DNA from: JAICNR01 sp035699465 | Lineage (GTDB): Bacteria; Gemmatimonadota; Gemmatimonadetes; JACCXV01; JAHWKZ01 | Assembly: GCA_035699465.1 (NCBI GenBank) | Contig: DASSPT010000116.1 | Coordinates: 1 to 12,703 of the forward strand | DNA length: 12,703 nt | Reading direction: 5' to 3' | In this document: positions 1 to 6,500 of the stretch, piece after piece | Layout of the letters: every line of letters begins with the position of its first letter | How positions within the stretch are numbered: the stretch's first letter is position 1 | The notes under the pieces: generated by a model | Databases searched by the model: none | Told to the model about the DNA's origin: nothing | What the model saw: only the letters and a program-made list of their open reading frames with translations | Translations under genes and position numbers: made by a program

Positions 1-1
1 G

Positions 2-1195
2 GGGCCCGGACAGCGGGCGGCCCTGGGCCTGGCGAGCGGCGGGCAGGGCTTCGCGCGCGGGACCGTGCTGGTCTCGCCCGAGGCCGGATGGCGACCCTGC
101 ACGCGGGTGGAGGTCGCCGCCTGGGTGGCGGCGAGGGCTCCGCGCCCCGTCCGTTCGCGCGACCGGCTGCGCGTCCACCATGGAACGAGCGAGGCCATGG
201 GACGCCTGCGCTGGCACGGCAGCGAGCGGGAAGTGCCGCCGGGCGGCGAGGGGTACGCGCTCCTGGAGCTCGAGTCGCCGATCGTCCCCGCCGTCGGCGA
301 CCGCATGGTGCTGCGCGCCTACAGCCCCATGACGACGATCGGAGGCGCGCGCGTCCTCGCCCTCGGTGGCCGGCGGCTGCGCGGAGCCGCGAGGACCGAA
401 AGGGCGCGGCGCCTGGCGGCGCTGGATTCGGCCCGCGGGCCCGAGCGCCTCGTGCGGGCGCTCGAGCTGGCGGGCTCCGAGGGGCTCGATGACGCCGCGC
501 TGCCGATCGCCACCGGCCTCGGCGCCCGCGCGATCGCGATGGCCGCGGAAGCAGCGGACCCGCGCGTCGAGCGGCGTGGAGACCGGTGGTTCGACGTCGG
601 CGCCAGGAACATCGCCATGGCCCGCGTGCTGGCTGCGCTGGAGGCGTTCCACGCCCGCGAGCCCCTCCTTCCGGGGATGCCGCTCGAAGCGGCCCGGCAG
701 GCGGCTCGCGCGCCGGCTCCGCTGGCGGAGTCCGCCATCGAGGCGCTGGAGCGATCGGGGAAGGTCGAGCGCCGGGGAGCCGCGCTGGCCGTTCGCGGCC
801 ACAGCGTGGAGCTGGGCGTCGGCGATCGGGGGCTGGTGGATCGGGCACTGGAGCGCTACCGCGAAGCCGGCCTCGAACCCCCCGAGACCGAGGCGCTGGC
901 CGCCGAGCTGGGAGTCGACGCCGGCCGTCTGAGGCGCCTCCTCGAGCACCTCGAGCGCCAGGGGCGGCTGGTGAAGCTGGCGGGCGACTGGTTCGCAGAC
1001 GCCGAGGCGATGACCACGGCCGAACGTATGCTGGTCGAGCGCCTCGGCCGGGAGGAGGATGGCGCGGACACGGGGGTGTTCAAGGAGATGTTCGGCGTGA
1101 CGCGGAAGTACCTGATCCCGATCCTCGAGTACTTCGACCGGCGCGGCCTGACGCGAAGGGAAGGCAACCGCCGGGTCCTGGCGGGCCGCGCGTGA
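2..1195 (+). CDS. selB: Selenocysteine-specific elongation factor SelB, C-terminal part (5' end outside window)
   Basis: SelB is an EF-Tu-like GTPase that carries Sec-tRNA(Sec) to ribosomes stopped at UGA and binds the SECIS hairpin of selenoprotein mRNAs. The reading frame is open from base 2, so the GTPase domain lies upstream of the window; 397 residues are visible. The first ~45 residues look like the end of EF-Tu-like domain 2. Domain 3 follows, with RVHHGTSE near residue 57 and YSPMTTIGG near residue 108, both typical of SelB. The rest is a string of winged-helix repeats. The last one has GVTRKYLIPILEYFDRRGLTRR, very close to the SelB SECIS-binding winged helix. The end is a TGA at 1193-1195 that overlaps the GTG start of the next gene. 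SelB is the only member of the EF-Tu family with this winged-helix tail, so the call is firm. selA and the Sec tRNA gene are not in the window. Confidence 0.95.
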   Translation, partial: GPGQRAALGLASGGQGFARGTVLVSPEAGWRPCTRVEVAAWVAARAPRPVRSRDRLRVHHGTSEAMGRLRWHGSEREVPPGGEGYALLELESPIVPAVGDRMVLRAYSPMTTIGGARVLALGGRRLRGAARTERARRLAALDSARGPERLVRALELAGSEGLDDAALPIATGLGARAIAMAAEAADPRVERRGDRWFDVGARNIAMARVLAALEAFHAREPLLPGMPLEAARQAARAPAPLAESAIEALERSGKVERRGAALAVRGHSVELGVGDRGLVDRALERYREAGLEPPETEALAAELGVDAGRLRRLLEHLERQGRLVKLAGDWFADAEAMTTAERMLVERLGREEDGADTGVFKEMFGVTRKYLIPILEYFDRRGLTRREGNRRVLAGRA

Positions 1196-1815
1196 GGCGG
1201 GCTCTGAGAACGGGGGTGTTGGCGCTGGCGCTCGCCTCGGCGGCCTGCGCGAGCGCGCGGTCACCCGAGCCGCGGGCCGAGCCTCGCGACCGCACCGACG
1301 ACCCCGAGCTGGCTGCGGCTCGCGCCGCGGCGCGCCCGGAATTCGATACCCAGGCGGACGCGCTCGCCGCGGGCGTATACGAGAAGTTCGAGCATCCGGA
1401 CTCGGTCGCCCGCGGAACGCCCGCCCAGCGACCGGCGGCCCCCGTGGCGCAGGCGCCGCCGGGCGTCGAGGGGGGCGAGGACCCCAGCACCGAGGAGCTC
1501 CTCGGAACCCTGGGGGTGCCGAGCCCGTATAATGAGGATGCCGGACCCGCGGGCGAGACGCCCCCGGCCGGACCGGCATCCGTAAGTGCGGAATGGACCC
1601 TACAGCTGGGATCGTTCGAGTCTGAGACCGGAGCTCTCGTCCGCATTCGACAGATCGCCGCCGAGTTCCCGACGCTGCCCCGCTGGTACGAGCGCGAAGG
1701 GGGCAGGGTGCGCGTGTTCGTCGGGCGCTTCGCCGACCGCGCAGAGGCCGAGCGCGAGCGGGCGCGACTGGCCGCGGCCGGCTACGGGGACGTCTGGGTC
1801 ACGACCGTTCCCTGA
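1192..1815 (+). CDS. SPOR-domain envelope protein, probable lipoprotein
   Basis: The product is a 207-residue exported protein ending in a SPOR domain. This fold binds glycan strands lacking stem peptides, and it targets proteins to septal or remodelled peptidoglycan. I chose the GTG at 1192 because it overlaps the selB stop (GTGA) and gives a clean signal peptide: MRRALRTGVLALALASAACA. Cys19 in SAAC could be a lipobox cysteine, although the -3 residue is Ser rather than the usual Leu. Residues ~20-130 are Pro/Ala/Glu-rich and probably unstructured. Residues ~134-205 are the SPOR domain: WTLQLGSF opens it, and RVRVFVGRFADRAEAERERARLAAAGY holds the typical second half. The frame also runs open far upstream inside selB, but that is only a GC-rich shadow. 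The partner process (division or wall remodelling) is inferred from the family. Confidence 0.85.
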   Translation: MRRALRTGVLALALASAACASARSPEPRAEPRDRTDDPELAAARAAARPEFDTQADALAAGVYEKFEHPDSVARGTPAQRPAAPVAQAPPGVEGGEDPSTEELLGTLGVPSPYNEDAGPAGETPPAGPASVSAEWTLQLGSFESETGALVRIRQIAAEFPTLPRWYEREGGRVRVFVGRFADRAEAERERARLAAAGYGDVWVTTVP

Positions 1816-1828
1816 ACGGCCGGCACGG

Positions 1829-2218
1829 TTGTCCCGCTTCCTCGCCGCGGCGGCGCTCGCGGCCCTTCTCGTCGCGGCTCCCGCGGCGCTGCGCGGCCAG
1901 ACCGCCCAGGAGCGGCCGGGCCTGCGGCTCGAGCAGAACTTTCCCAACCCGTTCACGCCCGGCGTCAGCCCGACGATCTTCACGTATCACCTGGATGCGG
2001 ACAGCCGCGTCACCCTGTCGGTCTACAACCTGATCGGGCAGGAGGTGGTCCGGCTCGTGGACGGCCCCGAAGACCGGGGCACCCATCGCGTGGCGTGGGA
2101 CGGATCGGACGCCAACGGGAACTTCGTCCCGGCCGGCTTCTACTTCTACAAGCTGGACGCGGGCGAGGTCGAGGCGCTCGGCCGCCTACGCATTCTCCCC
2201 GTGACGCAGAATTCGTAG
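1829..2218 (+). CDS. Small secreted protein made almost only of a FlgD/T9SS-like C-terminal module
   Basis: This 129-residue protein has a signal peptide (SRFLAAAALAALLVAAPAAL, residues 2-21) followed by a module at residues ~34-125. The module starts LEQNFPNPF (34-42) and contains LSVYNLIGQEVVRLV and a GSDANGNFVPAGFYFYKL stretch. That pattern is the FlgD Ig-like / type IX 'type A' sorting domain found at the C-terminus of large secreted proteins in FCB-group and related candidate phyla. Here the usual large passenger is missing. The start is taken as TTG at 1829, the only start-like codon in the frame that lies after the upstream gene and in front of the signal peptide; there is no clear Shine-Dalgarno. 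The frame is also open upstream within the SPOR gene, from an ATG at 1586, but that start would bury the signal peptide inside the protein. It lies 13 bp after the SPOR gene and is probably co-transcribed with it. Its function is unknown. Confidence 0.75.
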   Translation: MSRFLAAAALAALLVAAPAALRGQTAQERPGLRLEQNFPNPFTPGVSPTIFTYHLDADSRVTLSVYNLIGQEVVRLVDGPEDRGTHRVAWDGSDANGNFVPAGFYFYKLDAGEVEALGRLRILPVTQNS

Positions 2219-2236
2219 GACACGAGCAATCCCACA

Positions 2237-2279
2237 GCCGTTAGGACGGCCAGCGGAGGGGCGCTCGTCCCGCGCGCCC
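2237..2279. terminator. Two GC-rich hairpins between convergent genes (possible terminator)
   Basis: The 77-bp space between the convergent sorting-module gene and zinc-ribbon gene holds two inverted repeats. GCCGT-TAGG-ACGGC (2237-2250) has a 5-bp stem and 4-nt loop. GGGCGC...GCGCCC (2258-2263 with 2274-2279) has a 6-bp stem and 10-nt loop. Neither is followed by a T-run on either strand, so intrinsic termination is uncertain. Position between converging transcripts is the main argument. Confidence 0.3.
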
Positions 2280-2295
2280 GCTCCCGGCGGCGACG

Positions 2296-2646
2296 TCAGG
2301 GAATCTGGTACAGCATGCGCCCGCAGGACTCGCACAGAATCGGGATATCCTGCTCGAGGAGTTCGGCCATGCGGCCGGTGGGGAACTTGACGAAGCAGCC
2401 GTAGCAGACCCCACGGCGCATCGGGACGAGGGGCCGGTCGTACTTTCGGCGGATCGTATCGAAGCGACGCATGATCTCGGGTTCGATCTCCGCCGTCAGG
2501 CTCTCGATCTCCTCGTCGACGGCCGTGGGGTCCACGGTCTCGAAGCCGATCTCTCCGTAGGAACGATCCGTGATGTCGCGCTTGAGCTGCAGCAAGTCCT
2601 GCAGCGCGATCAGCCGATCGATGGCGCGGTCGAGATTCGCGGCCAT
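2296..2646 (-). CDS. C4-type zinc-ribbon protein with N-terminal coiled coil
   Basis: The 116-residue protein has a helical, charged N-terminal half (about 1-70, likely coiled coil) and a C-terminal zinc ribbon. The four predicted metal ligands are Cys81 and Cys84 (CYGC), then Cys105 and Cys108 (CESC). The layout GVCYGC...P...LCESCGRMLY matches the C4 zinc-ribbon family annotated as zf-RING_7, whose members usually have a longer coiled coil (about 240 residues). This copy is a short form. These proteins are often suggested to bind nucleic acid, but no reaction is firmly known to me. The ATG at 2646 sits one base after the ptsN-like stop codon, with a purine-rich GGAGCAGG inside the end of that gene, so the two genes are probably co-translated. 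A DksA-like role is possible, but the helical part lacks any recognisable DksA signature. Confidence 0.8.
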   Translation of the reverse strand: MAANLDRAIDRLIALQDLLQLKRDITDRSYGEIGFETVDPTAVDEEIESLTAEIEPEIMRRFDTIRRKYDRPLVPMRRGVCYGCFVKFPTGRMAELLEQDIPILCESCGRMLYQIP

Positions 2647-2647
2647 A

Positions 2648-3097
2648 TCAGACGTCCGCCTGCTCCAGCACCTTGAAGAAATCCGCGGCGGATTGCACCT
2701 CGTCGAGCCGCGACAGATTCTTCGGGTTCTTGCAGAACTGCGCGATCTTGCCGAGGACGGGCAGATACTGATTGGAGATCTCGACCGGGGGGGCTACGAT
2801 CAGGAACAGGTGATGCACCGGCTTGTCGTCCACCGCTCCGAACGACAGGCCCTTCTCCTTGCGTCCATAGACGACACGCAACCGGTCGACGACGAGCGAG
2901 CGGCAGTGGGGGATCGCCACGCCCTTTCCGATTCCGGTGGATCCCAGGTTCTCCCGCTTCTTGAGCAGACTGTAGAGCTCTTCGGACTTCTCGCCGACCC
3001 CCAGCAGGTCCACCATCTCCCGCAGGGCCTCTTCCTTCGTCTCTGCCTTAAGATCGAGTCCGATCTCGTTCTGGGCGAAGAACTCGACGAGCTTCAT
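2648..3097 (-). CDS. ptsN: PTS EIIA domain protein, PtsN/fructose-type
   Basis: This is a single-domain EIIA protein of 149 residues, the usual length for EIIA(Ntr)/fructose-type proteins. His64 in GKGVAIPHCRS is the phospho-accepting histidine. GSTGIGKGVAIPH and the later VHHLFLIVAPP segment fit the family. In the Ntr phosphorelay the protein takes a phosphate from EI(Ntr)/NPr and acts as a regulator rather than a sugar transporter. No EIIB/EIIC permease gene lies in the window, which favours a regulatory role, but EI and HPr are not seen either. The ATG at 3097 is the first good start; the Shine-Dalgarno is weak (GGGGA about 10 nt upstream). It lies 51 bp after the barrel gene and one base before the zinc-ribbon gene. 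The gene symbol reflects family similarity; a fructose-specific IIA domain is the alternative. Confidence 0.85.
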   Translation of the reverse strand: MKLVEFFAQNEIGLDLKAETKEEALREMVDLLGVGEKSEELYSLLKKRENLGSTGIGKGVAIPHCRSLVVDRLRVVYGRKEKGLSFGAVDDKPVHHLFLIVAPPVEISNQYLPVLGKIAQFCKNPKNLSRLDEVQSAADFFKVLEQADV

Positions 3098-3148
3098 GGA
3101 ATCGGTATCCCCGCGGTCTGAGCCGTTCGTCGGATCGGAGGCCGCAAG

Positions 3149-4423
3149 TTACAGATCGCGTCGGAACCTGACAACGAAACGCGGCCCGCTTCCGTCCTCG
3201 TCGAGGTCGGTGATGCGCTGCGCGACGAAGATCTCCACGAACGAGAGGAGGTTCACCCCGGAGATGCCGGTTCCGACGTCGGCATGCCACTCCTCGTAGT
3301 CGCCGAGTGCGCCGGCATCCGCGAACGCCACCCAGTGCCAGCTGAGGAAGAGCAGAGCGATCCGGCGCCCGACGGGAAGCGGGAGGCGCACCTCCGAGGA
3401 GATCTGACCGCCCTGAGAGTCTACGAAGCTCCCGCCGCGAAAGCCGCGCAGCGATCCGGGGCCACCGAGCATCACGTGCCGCTGCGCTGGAAGAGAATCT
3501 CCGTCGAGAGGTCCCATCCACACCGCTCGCGTGTTCCACCAGACGTCCTGCCGAAAGCGCGAGAAGCGGTCGAGCTCGATGGCCGCGCGGCGGAAGTCCA
3601 GCTCGCCGCCGAGGATGCCGCCGGCGAGCTCCGCGTCGGCGCGCAGCCACCAGCCCGGCGACGGCAGGAGCGGGCTCTGGATGTCCCGGGTGTCGATCTG
3701 AACCAGTGCGGACAGGCTGTGGAGGTCGCCCTCGACAGCTGGCGGATTGTCGCGATAGTTCGCGCCGAAGAGGGCGAAAGGCGAGCGATCGCGCTCGGCG
3801 CGCTGCGAGGCATCCAGGTACGTCAGCGCTCCGCCCCACCGGCCGTCCGGCGTCTCCGCTTCGAGCGCCAGGACGTACCCCTTCTCGCGCCACCAGTCGA
3901 GCAGGTCCGAGGCGAACGCGAACGTCGCGATGTCGTTCTCCTCGATCGACACCTTCCAGTCGTCGAACGTCGTGGCTCGGTGGAAGTGCTCGAGCCGCAC
4001 GTGGATGGCCCCCGGCAACGGCAGGCGCTGGCGAAGGGACGCGCTCCAGTACAGCCGCGAATGCGTGGTGGCGGCGGCGATGCGGCCCGCGAGCTCCGGT
4101 CTTTCGACCGGGTCCAGCGGCTCGAGCGCCACGCCCCACGAGGGCGTGAGGCCGTCTACGCGGTTGTAGTGCTCGATTCCGAGACCGTGCCAGCCGGGAA
4201 ACTCGACGAGCCACGGGAAACCGGGCTTCGCCTCGGCGTCGATCCCCGGCAGGAACGGTGCGCCGAGCGTGTCCCCCTGGGCGGGAAACAGCAGCGAGTC
4301 GACGGGAACCGAGTCCGCGGGCGACGGGAGGGGGTCCTGGGCCCGCGCATCCACGGCGCCGCAGAATCCGATGGATGCGACCGCGAGGGCGACGATCGCG
4401 CGGCGCAGGGGGCCGCGGCTCAT
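3149..4423 (-). CDS. Omp85/surface-antigen (D15) type outer-membrane β-barrel protein without POTRA domains
   Basis: The protein has 424 residues. A signal peptide (MSRGPLRRAIVALAVASIGF..., cleavage probably after ARA at 28) precedes a short linker and a long region of alternating hydrophobic and aromatic strands. LGGPGSLRGF at residues 319-328 is the Omp85 L6-loop motif, whose (V/L)RG(F/Y) tip lies inside the barrel in BamA, TamA and two-partner-secretion FhaC. There is no room for POTRA repeats, since barrel-like sequence (PGWHGLGIEHYNRVDGL) starts near residue 75. The chain ends RFVVRFRRDL rather than in the terminal Phe/Trp typical of BamA clients. The start at 4423 overlaps the PPTase stop (ATGA), implying translational coupling. 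A longer in-frame start at 4516 exists but would displace the signal peptide. Insertase, transporter or plain barrel roles cannot be separated from sequence alone; it is probably not the essential BamA. Confidence 0.8.
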   Translation of the reverse strand: MSRGPLRRAIVALAVASIGFCGAVDARAQDPLPSPADSVPVDSLLFPAQGDTLGAPFLPGIDAEAKPGFPWLVEFPGWHGLGIEHYNRVDGLTPSWGVALEPLDPVERPELAGRIAAATTHSRLYWSASLRQRLPLPGAIHVRLEHFHRATTFDDWKVSIEENDIATFAFASDLLDWWREKGYVLALEAETPDGRWGGALTYLDASQRAERDRSPFALFGANYRDNPPAVEGDLHSLSALVQIDTRDIQSPLLPSPGWWLRADAELAGGILGGELDFRRAAIELDRFSRFRQDVWWNTRAVWMGPLDGDSLPAQRHVMLGGPGSLRGFRGGSFVDSQGGQISSEVRLPLPVGRRIALLFLSWHWVAFADAGALGDYEEWHADVGTGISGVNLLSFVEIFVAQRITDLDEDGSGPRFVVRFRRDL

Positions 4424-5154
4424 TCGCTCCAGCGGAAGCGACGGACCCGGAAGGGTCCCTCCACGGCCACGGCGGCGGCGTATCCCGGCGGCGCCGCGAT
4501 GCTCTCCAGAGTCCACCGGCCCGCTTCGGCGTCATGGCCCGGGATCACGAGCGGCACGGGGCCGGGCCCGGGCTCCACCGAGACGGCGAAGGACTGGAGC
4601 GACTGGCGGAAGATCCCCCTGCCGGTCGCCTTGACGAACGCCTCCTTGCGCGTCCAGCAGGCGAAGAACGCGGCCGGACGCAGCTCGTCCGGAGTCGATC
4701 GCAGGGCGGCGATCTCGCGGGGCGCGAAGAACCGCGATGCCAACCGGTCGATGGGGAGGTCCCGGCGTAAGCGCTCGAGATCGACCCCGACCTCGCGTCC
4801 GAGCGTCACGGCCACCAGCGCCCGGCCCCGGGAGTGGGAGAGATTGAACGAGAGTGGCGTGGCGTTCCAGGCGGCGTCGAGACGCGGCTTTCCGCCCTCG
4901 TCGATCGAGAAGCGCACGGCAGTCGGGTCCGCCTCCAGGTAGGAAGCGAGGATCGATCGCAGCGCGGCGCCGGAGATCACGAGGTCCCTTCGTCGGGCCT
5001 CCAGTGGCTGCCTTGCGGCGCGCCTGACGTCGGCGTCGGGAAGCAACCGCTCGAGCCTCGAGATCTCTTCGCGGGTTCGCTCCAGCTCCACGTCCCACAC
5101 GTGGACCGTCCCCGCTTCCGGCGGCGCGACGATTCGGGCGAGATTGGAGGGCAA
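4420..5154 (-). CDS. 4'-phosphopantetheinyl transferase, Sfp type
   Basis: The enzyme moves the 4'-phosphopantetheine arm of coenzyme A onto a serine of acyl or peptidyl carrier proteins. The 244 residues match the two-fold Sfp/Gsp layout (about 230 residues). Family marks in order are VHVWDVEL (17-24), FNLSHSRG (103-110), the Mg-binding GVDLE (123-127, with Asp125 and Glu127) and WTRKEAFVKATGRG (167-180, with Glu171 and Lys175). I chose TTG at 5154: a strong GGAGG lies 10 nt upstream, and it leaves a normal short leader before VHVW. No ATG or GTG start fits before the first motif without a long, non-homologous extension. The stop overlaps the start of the barrel gene. The gene diverges from larB across 58 bp. 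No polyketide or peptide synthetase lies in the window, so it could serve primary fatty-acid ACP or a distant cluster. Confidence 0.92.
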   Translation of the reverse strand: MPSNLARIVAPPEAGTVHVWDVELERTREEISRLERLLPDADVRRAARQPLEARRRDLVISGAALRSILASYLEADPTAVRFSIDEGGKPRLDAAWNATPLSFNLSHSRGRALVAVTLGREVGVDLERLRRDLPIDRLASRFFAPREIAALRSTPDELRPAAFFACWTRKEAFVKATGRGIFRQSLQSFAVSVEPGPGPVPLVIPGHDAEAGRWTLESIAAPPGYAAAVAVEGPFRVRRFRWSE

Positions 5155-5160
5155 AACGGG

Positions 5161-5169
5161 ATTTCCTCC
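5161..5169 (-). promoter_or_regulatory. Shine-Dalgarno deciding the TTG start of the PPTase gene
   Basis: On the minus strand GGAGGAAAT occupies these bases, with GGAGG 10 nt before the TTG at 5154. It is the best ribosome-binding site in the frame and supports the TTG start. A small inverted repeat (CCGG-ACCAA-CCGG, 5168-5180) touches its 5' edge; with only a 4-bp stem it is unlikely to control access on its own. Confidence 0.6.
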
Positions 5170-5212
5170 GGTTGGTCCGGCGACGAAGGGCGCGGTAGAC
5201 TGGAAGGTACGA

Positions 5213-6019
5213 ATGGACATCTTGCTGCGCACCACTCTGCAGGCCGTGCGGTCCGGGGAGATGGGAGTCGACGAGGCGTGCAGCCGGCTGGCCGGCTGGA
5301 ACCACGAGGCGCTCCCCTTCGCGACGATCGACCACCATCGCGCGCTGCGCGCGGGCTTCCCCGAGGTCGTGTACTGCGCGGGGAAGACGCCGGCGCAGGC
5401 GTCGGCGATCGGGCGCCGCGTGTGGGAGCGCTCGGGGCGGATGCTCGCGACCCGCGCGGCGGAGGAGCACGCGCGCGAGCTCCTGAAGGTCATCCCGGAT
5501 GCCCGGCACAACGCCCTCGCCCGCACGGTGGCGGCCGGCGCGCCTCCCGCCGCGGAGGGCCCTCCGATCCTGGTCGTGACCGCGGGCACCAGCGACCTGC
5601 CGGTGGCCGAGGAGGCGGTCGAGACGATCCGGATGCTCGGGCAGCCGGTCGAGACGCTGGTCGACGTCGGCGTAGCGGGGGTCCATCGGCTCCTGGCCCA
5701 CGAGCCGGCCCTGACGCGGGCGGGCGTGGTGATCGTCGTCGCCGGCATGGAGGGGGCTCTCGCGTCCGTCGTGGGGGGCCTGGTCCGAGCGCCGGTCATC
5801 GCCGTGCCGACCAGCGTCGGGTACGGTGCCTCGTTCGAGGGGCTCGCCGCGCTCCTGGCCATGCTCTCGAGCTGCGCCGCGGGAGTCGTGGTGGTGAATA
5901 TCGACAACGGATTCGGGGCGGGCTTCGCCGCGGCGCGGATCAACGCCCTTCGGGGTTCCGGGCAGGAGAGCCCGGCCGCCACGCCCGAGACGGGAGAGGT
6001 GCGGAATGTCTGCGCGTGA
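5213..6019 (+). CDS. larB: LarB, pyridinium-3,5-biscarboxylic acid mononucleotide synthase (nickel-pincer cofactor)
   Basis: LarB carboxylates nicotinic acid adenine dinucleotide and hydrolyses the product to the biscarboxylic mononucleotide. This is the first step toward the nickel-pincer cofactor of lactate racemase (LarA). The 268 residues show the LarB N-terminal signature DHHRALRAGFPEVVYCAGKT and a C-terminal PurE-like (AIRC) domain: VTAGTSDLPVAEEA, GMEGALASVVGGLV and AVPTSVGYGASFEG, then VVNIDNGFGAGFAAARIN. Cys221, in MLSSCAAG, is at the position of the catalytic cysteine I recall for the Lactobacillus enzyme. ATG at 5213 is preferred over one at 5144, because GGAAGG sits just upstream and the longer form would run back into the divergent PPTase gene. 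The next gene overlaps its end by 14 bp. larC, larE and larA are not in the window; they may lie elsewhere. Confidence 0.92.
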   Translation: MDILLRTTLQAVRSGEMGVDEACSRLAGWNHEALPFATIDHHRALRAGFPEVVYCAGKTPAQASAIGRRVWERSGRMLATRAAEEHARELLKVIPDARHNALARTVAAGAPPAAEGPPILVVTAGTSDLPVAEEAVETIRMLGQPVETLVDVGVAGVHRLLAHEPALTRAGVVIVVAGMEGALASVVGGLVRAPVIAVPTSVGYGASFEGLAALLAMLSSCAAGVVVVNIDNGFGAGFAAARINALRGSGQESPAATPETGEVRNVCA

Positions 6020-6419
6020 GCTGAGGCCGTTGGACGAGACCGCGGCGGCGGACGAGCGGCCTGCGTCCTCTGCGCGCGACACGCTCAAGGAGATCGCGCT
6101 CTTCCTGCCGAACTTCGTCATCCTCCTCAAACGCCTCCTGGCGGACCCGCGCGTGCCGCGAAGGAGCAAGCTGATCCTCGGGGGCACCGTCATGTACCTC
6201 GTCTCCCCGATCGACGTGGTGCCGGACTTCGTCCCGGGTCTCGGACAGCTGGACGACATCGTGGTCGCGCTACTCGCGCTCCACAGCATCCTGAACCGCG
6301 TCGACGTCGACGTGGTCGTAGAGCACTGGCCGGGAAACGAAAACGTGATCCGGCTGGTGCGCGCCGGGCTGTCGGCGGTGGCGCAGCTTCTCCCCGGGAA
6401 ATGGGAGAGCCGCGTTTGA
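6006..6419 (+). CDS. DUF1232 / YkvA family small membrane-associated protein
   Basis: The protein has 137 residues. The diagnostic core is VMYLVSPIDVVPDFVPGLGQLDDIVVALLALHSIL (about residues 62-96): the SPIDVVPDF...G..DD pattern defines the DUF1232 (YkvA) family. Hydrophobic stretches around FLPNFVILL and this core suggest membrane association. The biochemical role of the family is unknown to me. The ATG at 6006 follows GGGAGAGGTG, a reasonable ribosome-binding site. The start lies 14 bp inside larB, so translation is probably coupled, although a functional tie to nickel-pincer synthesis is not established. The first ~25 residues are Ala/Glu/Arg-rich and look disordered. Confidence 0.88.
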   Translation: MSARELRPLDETAAADERPASSARDTLKEIALFLPNFVILLKRLLADPRVPRRSKLILGGTVMYLVSPIDVVPDFVPGLGQLDDIVVALLALHSILNRVDVDVVVEHWPGNENVIRLVRAGLSAVAQLLPGKWESRV

Positions 6420-6469
6420 GTGGCGGGGGCGGGGAATGATCCGCCGGTGCTGCGCGTGGAGGCCGCGCG

Positions 6470-6478
6470 TGGTACCTT
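6470..6478 (+). promoter_or_regulatory. Possible extended -10 promoter element ahead of yicC
   Basis: TGGTACCTT fits a TGnTAnnnT extended -10 pattern. It lies in an AT-richer patch (6472-6490) of an otherwise very GC-rich 81-bp intergenic space, about 22 bp before the yicC start. No good -35 box is found at the right distance. The organism's sigma consensus is unknown, so this is only a candidate for driving the long downstream block. Confidence 0.35.
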
Positions 6479-6500
6479 ATGGTTCAAACAGGAGAGACCG

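Noticed and set aside
3284..4942. Long open frame on the plus strand opposite the barrel and PPTase genes
   Set aside because: It is antisense to two genes with clear family motifs and has low-complexity Arg/Ala/Glu-rich translation. This is the usual effect of high third-position GC.
5172..5201. TTGGTC-18 bp-TAGACT as a larB promoter
   Set aside because: Weak hexamers, and transcription would start only a few bases before the ATG, leaving the Shine-Dalgarno outside the transcript.
5155..5982. N-terminal extension of the PPTase frame (276 more codons)
   Set aside because: The extra part is antisense to larB and lacks family similarity; the TTG at 5154 with GGAGG fits the family length.
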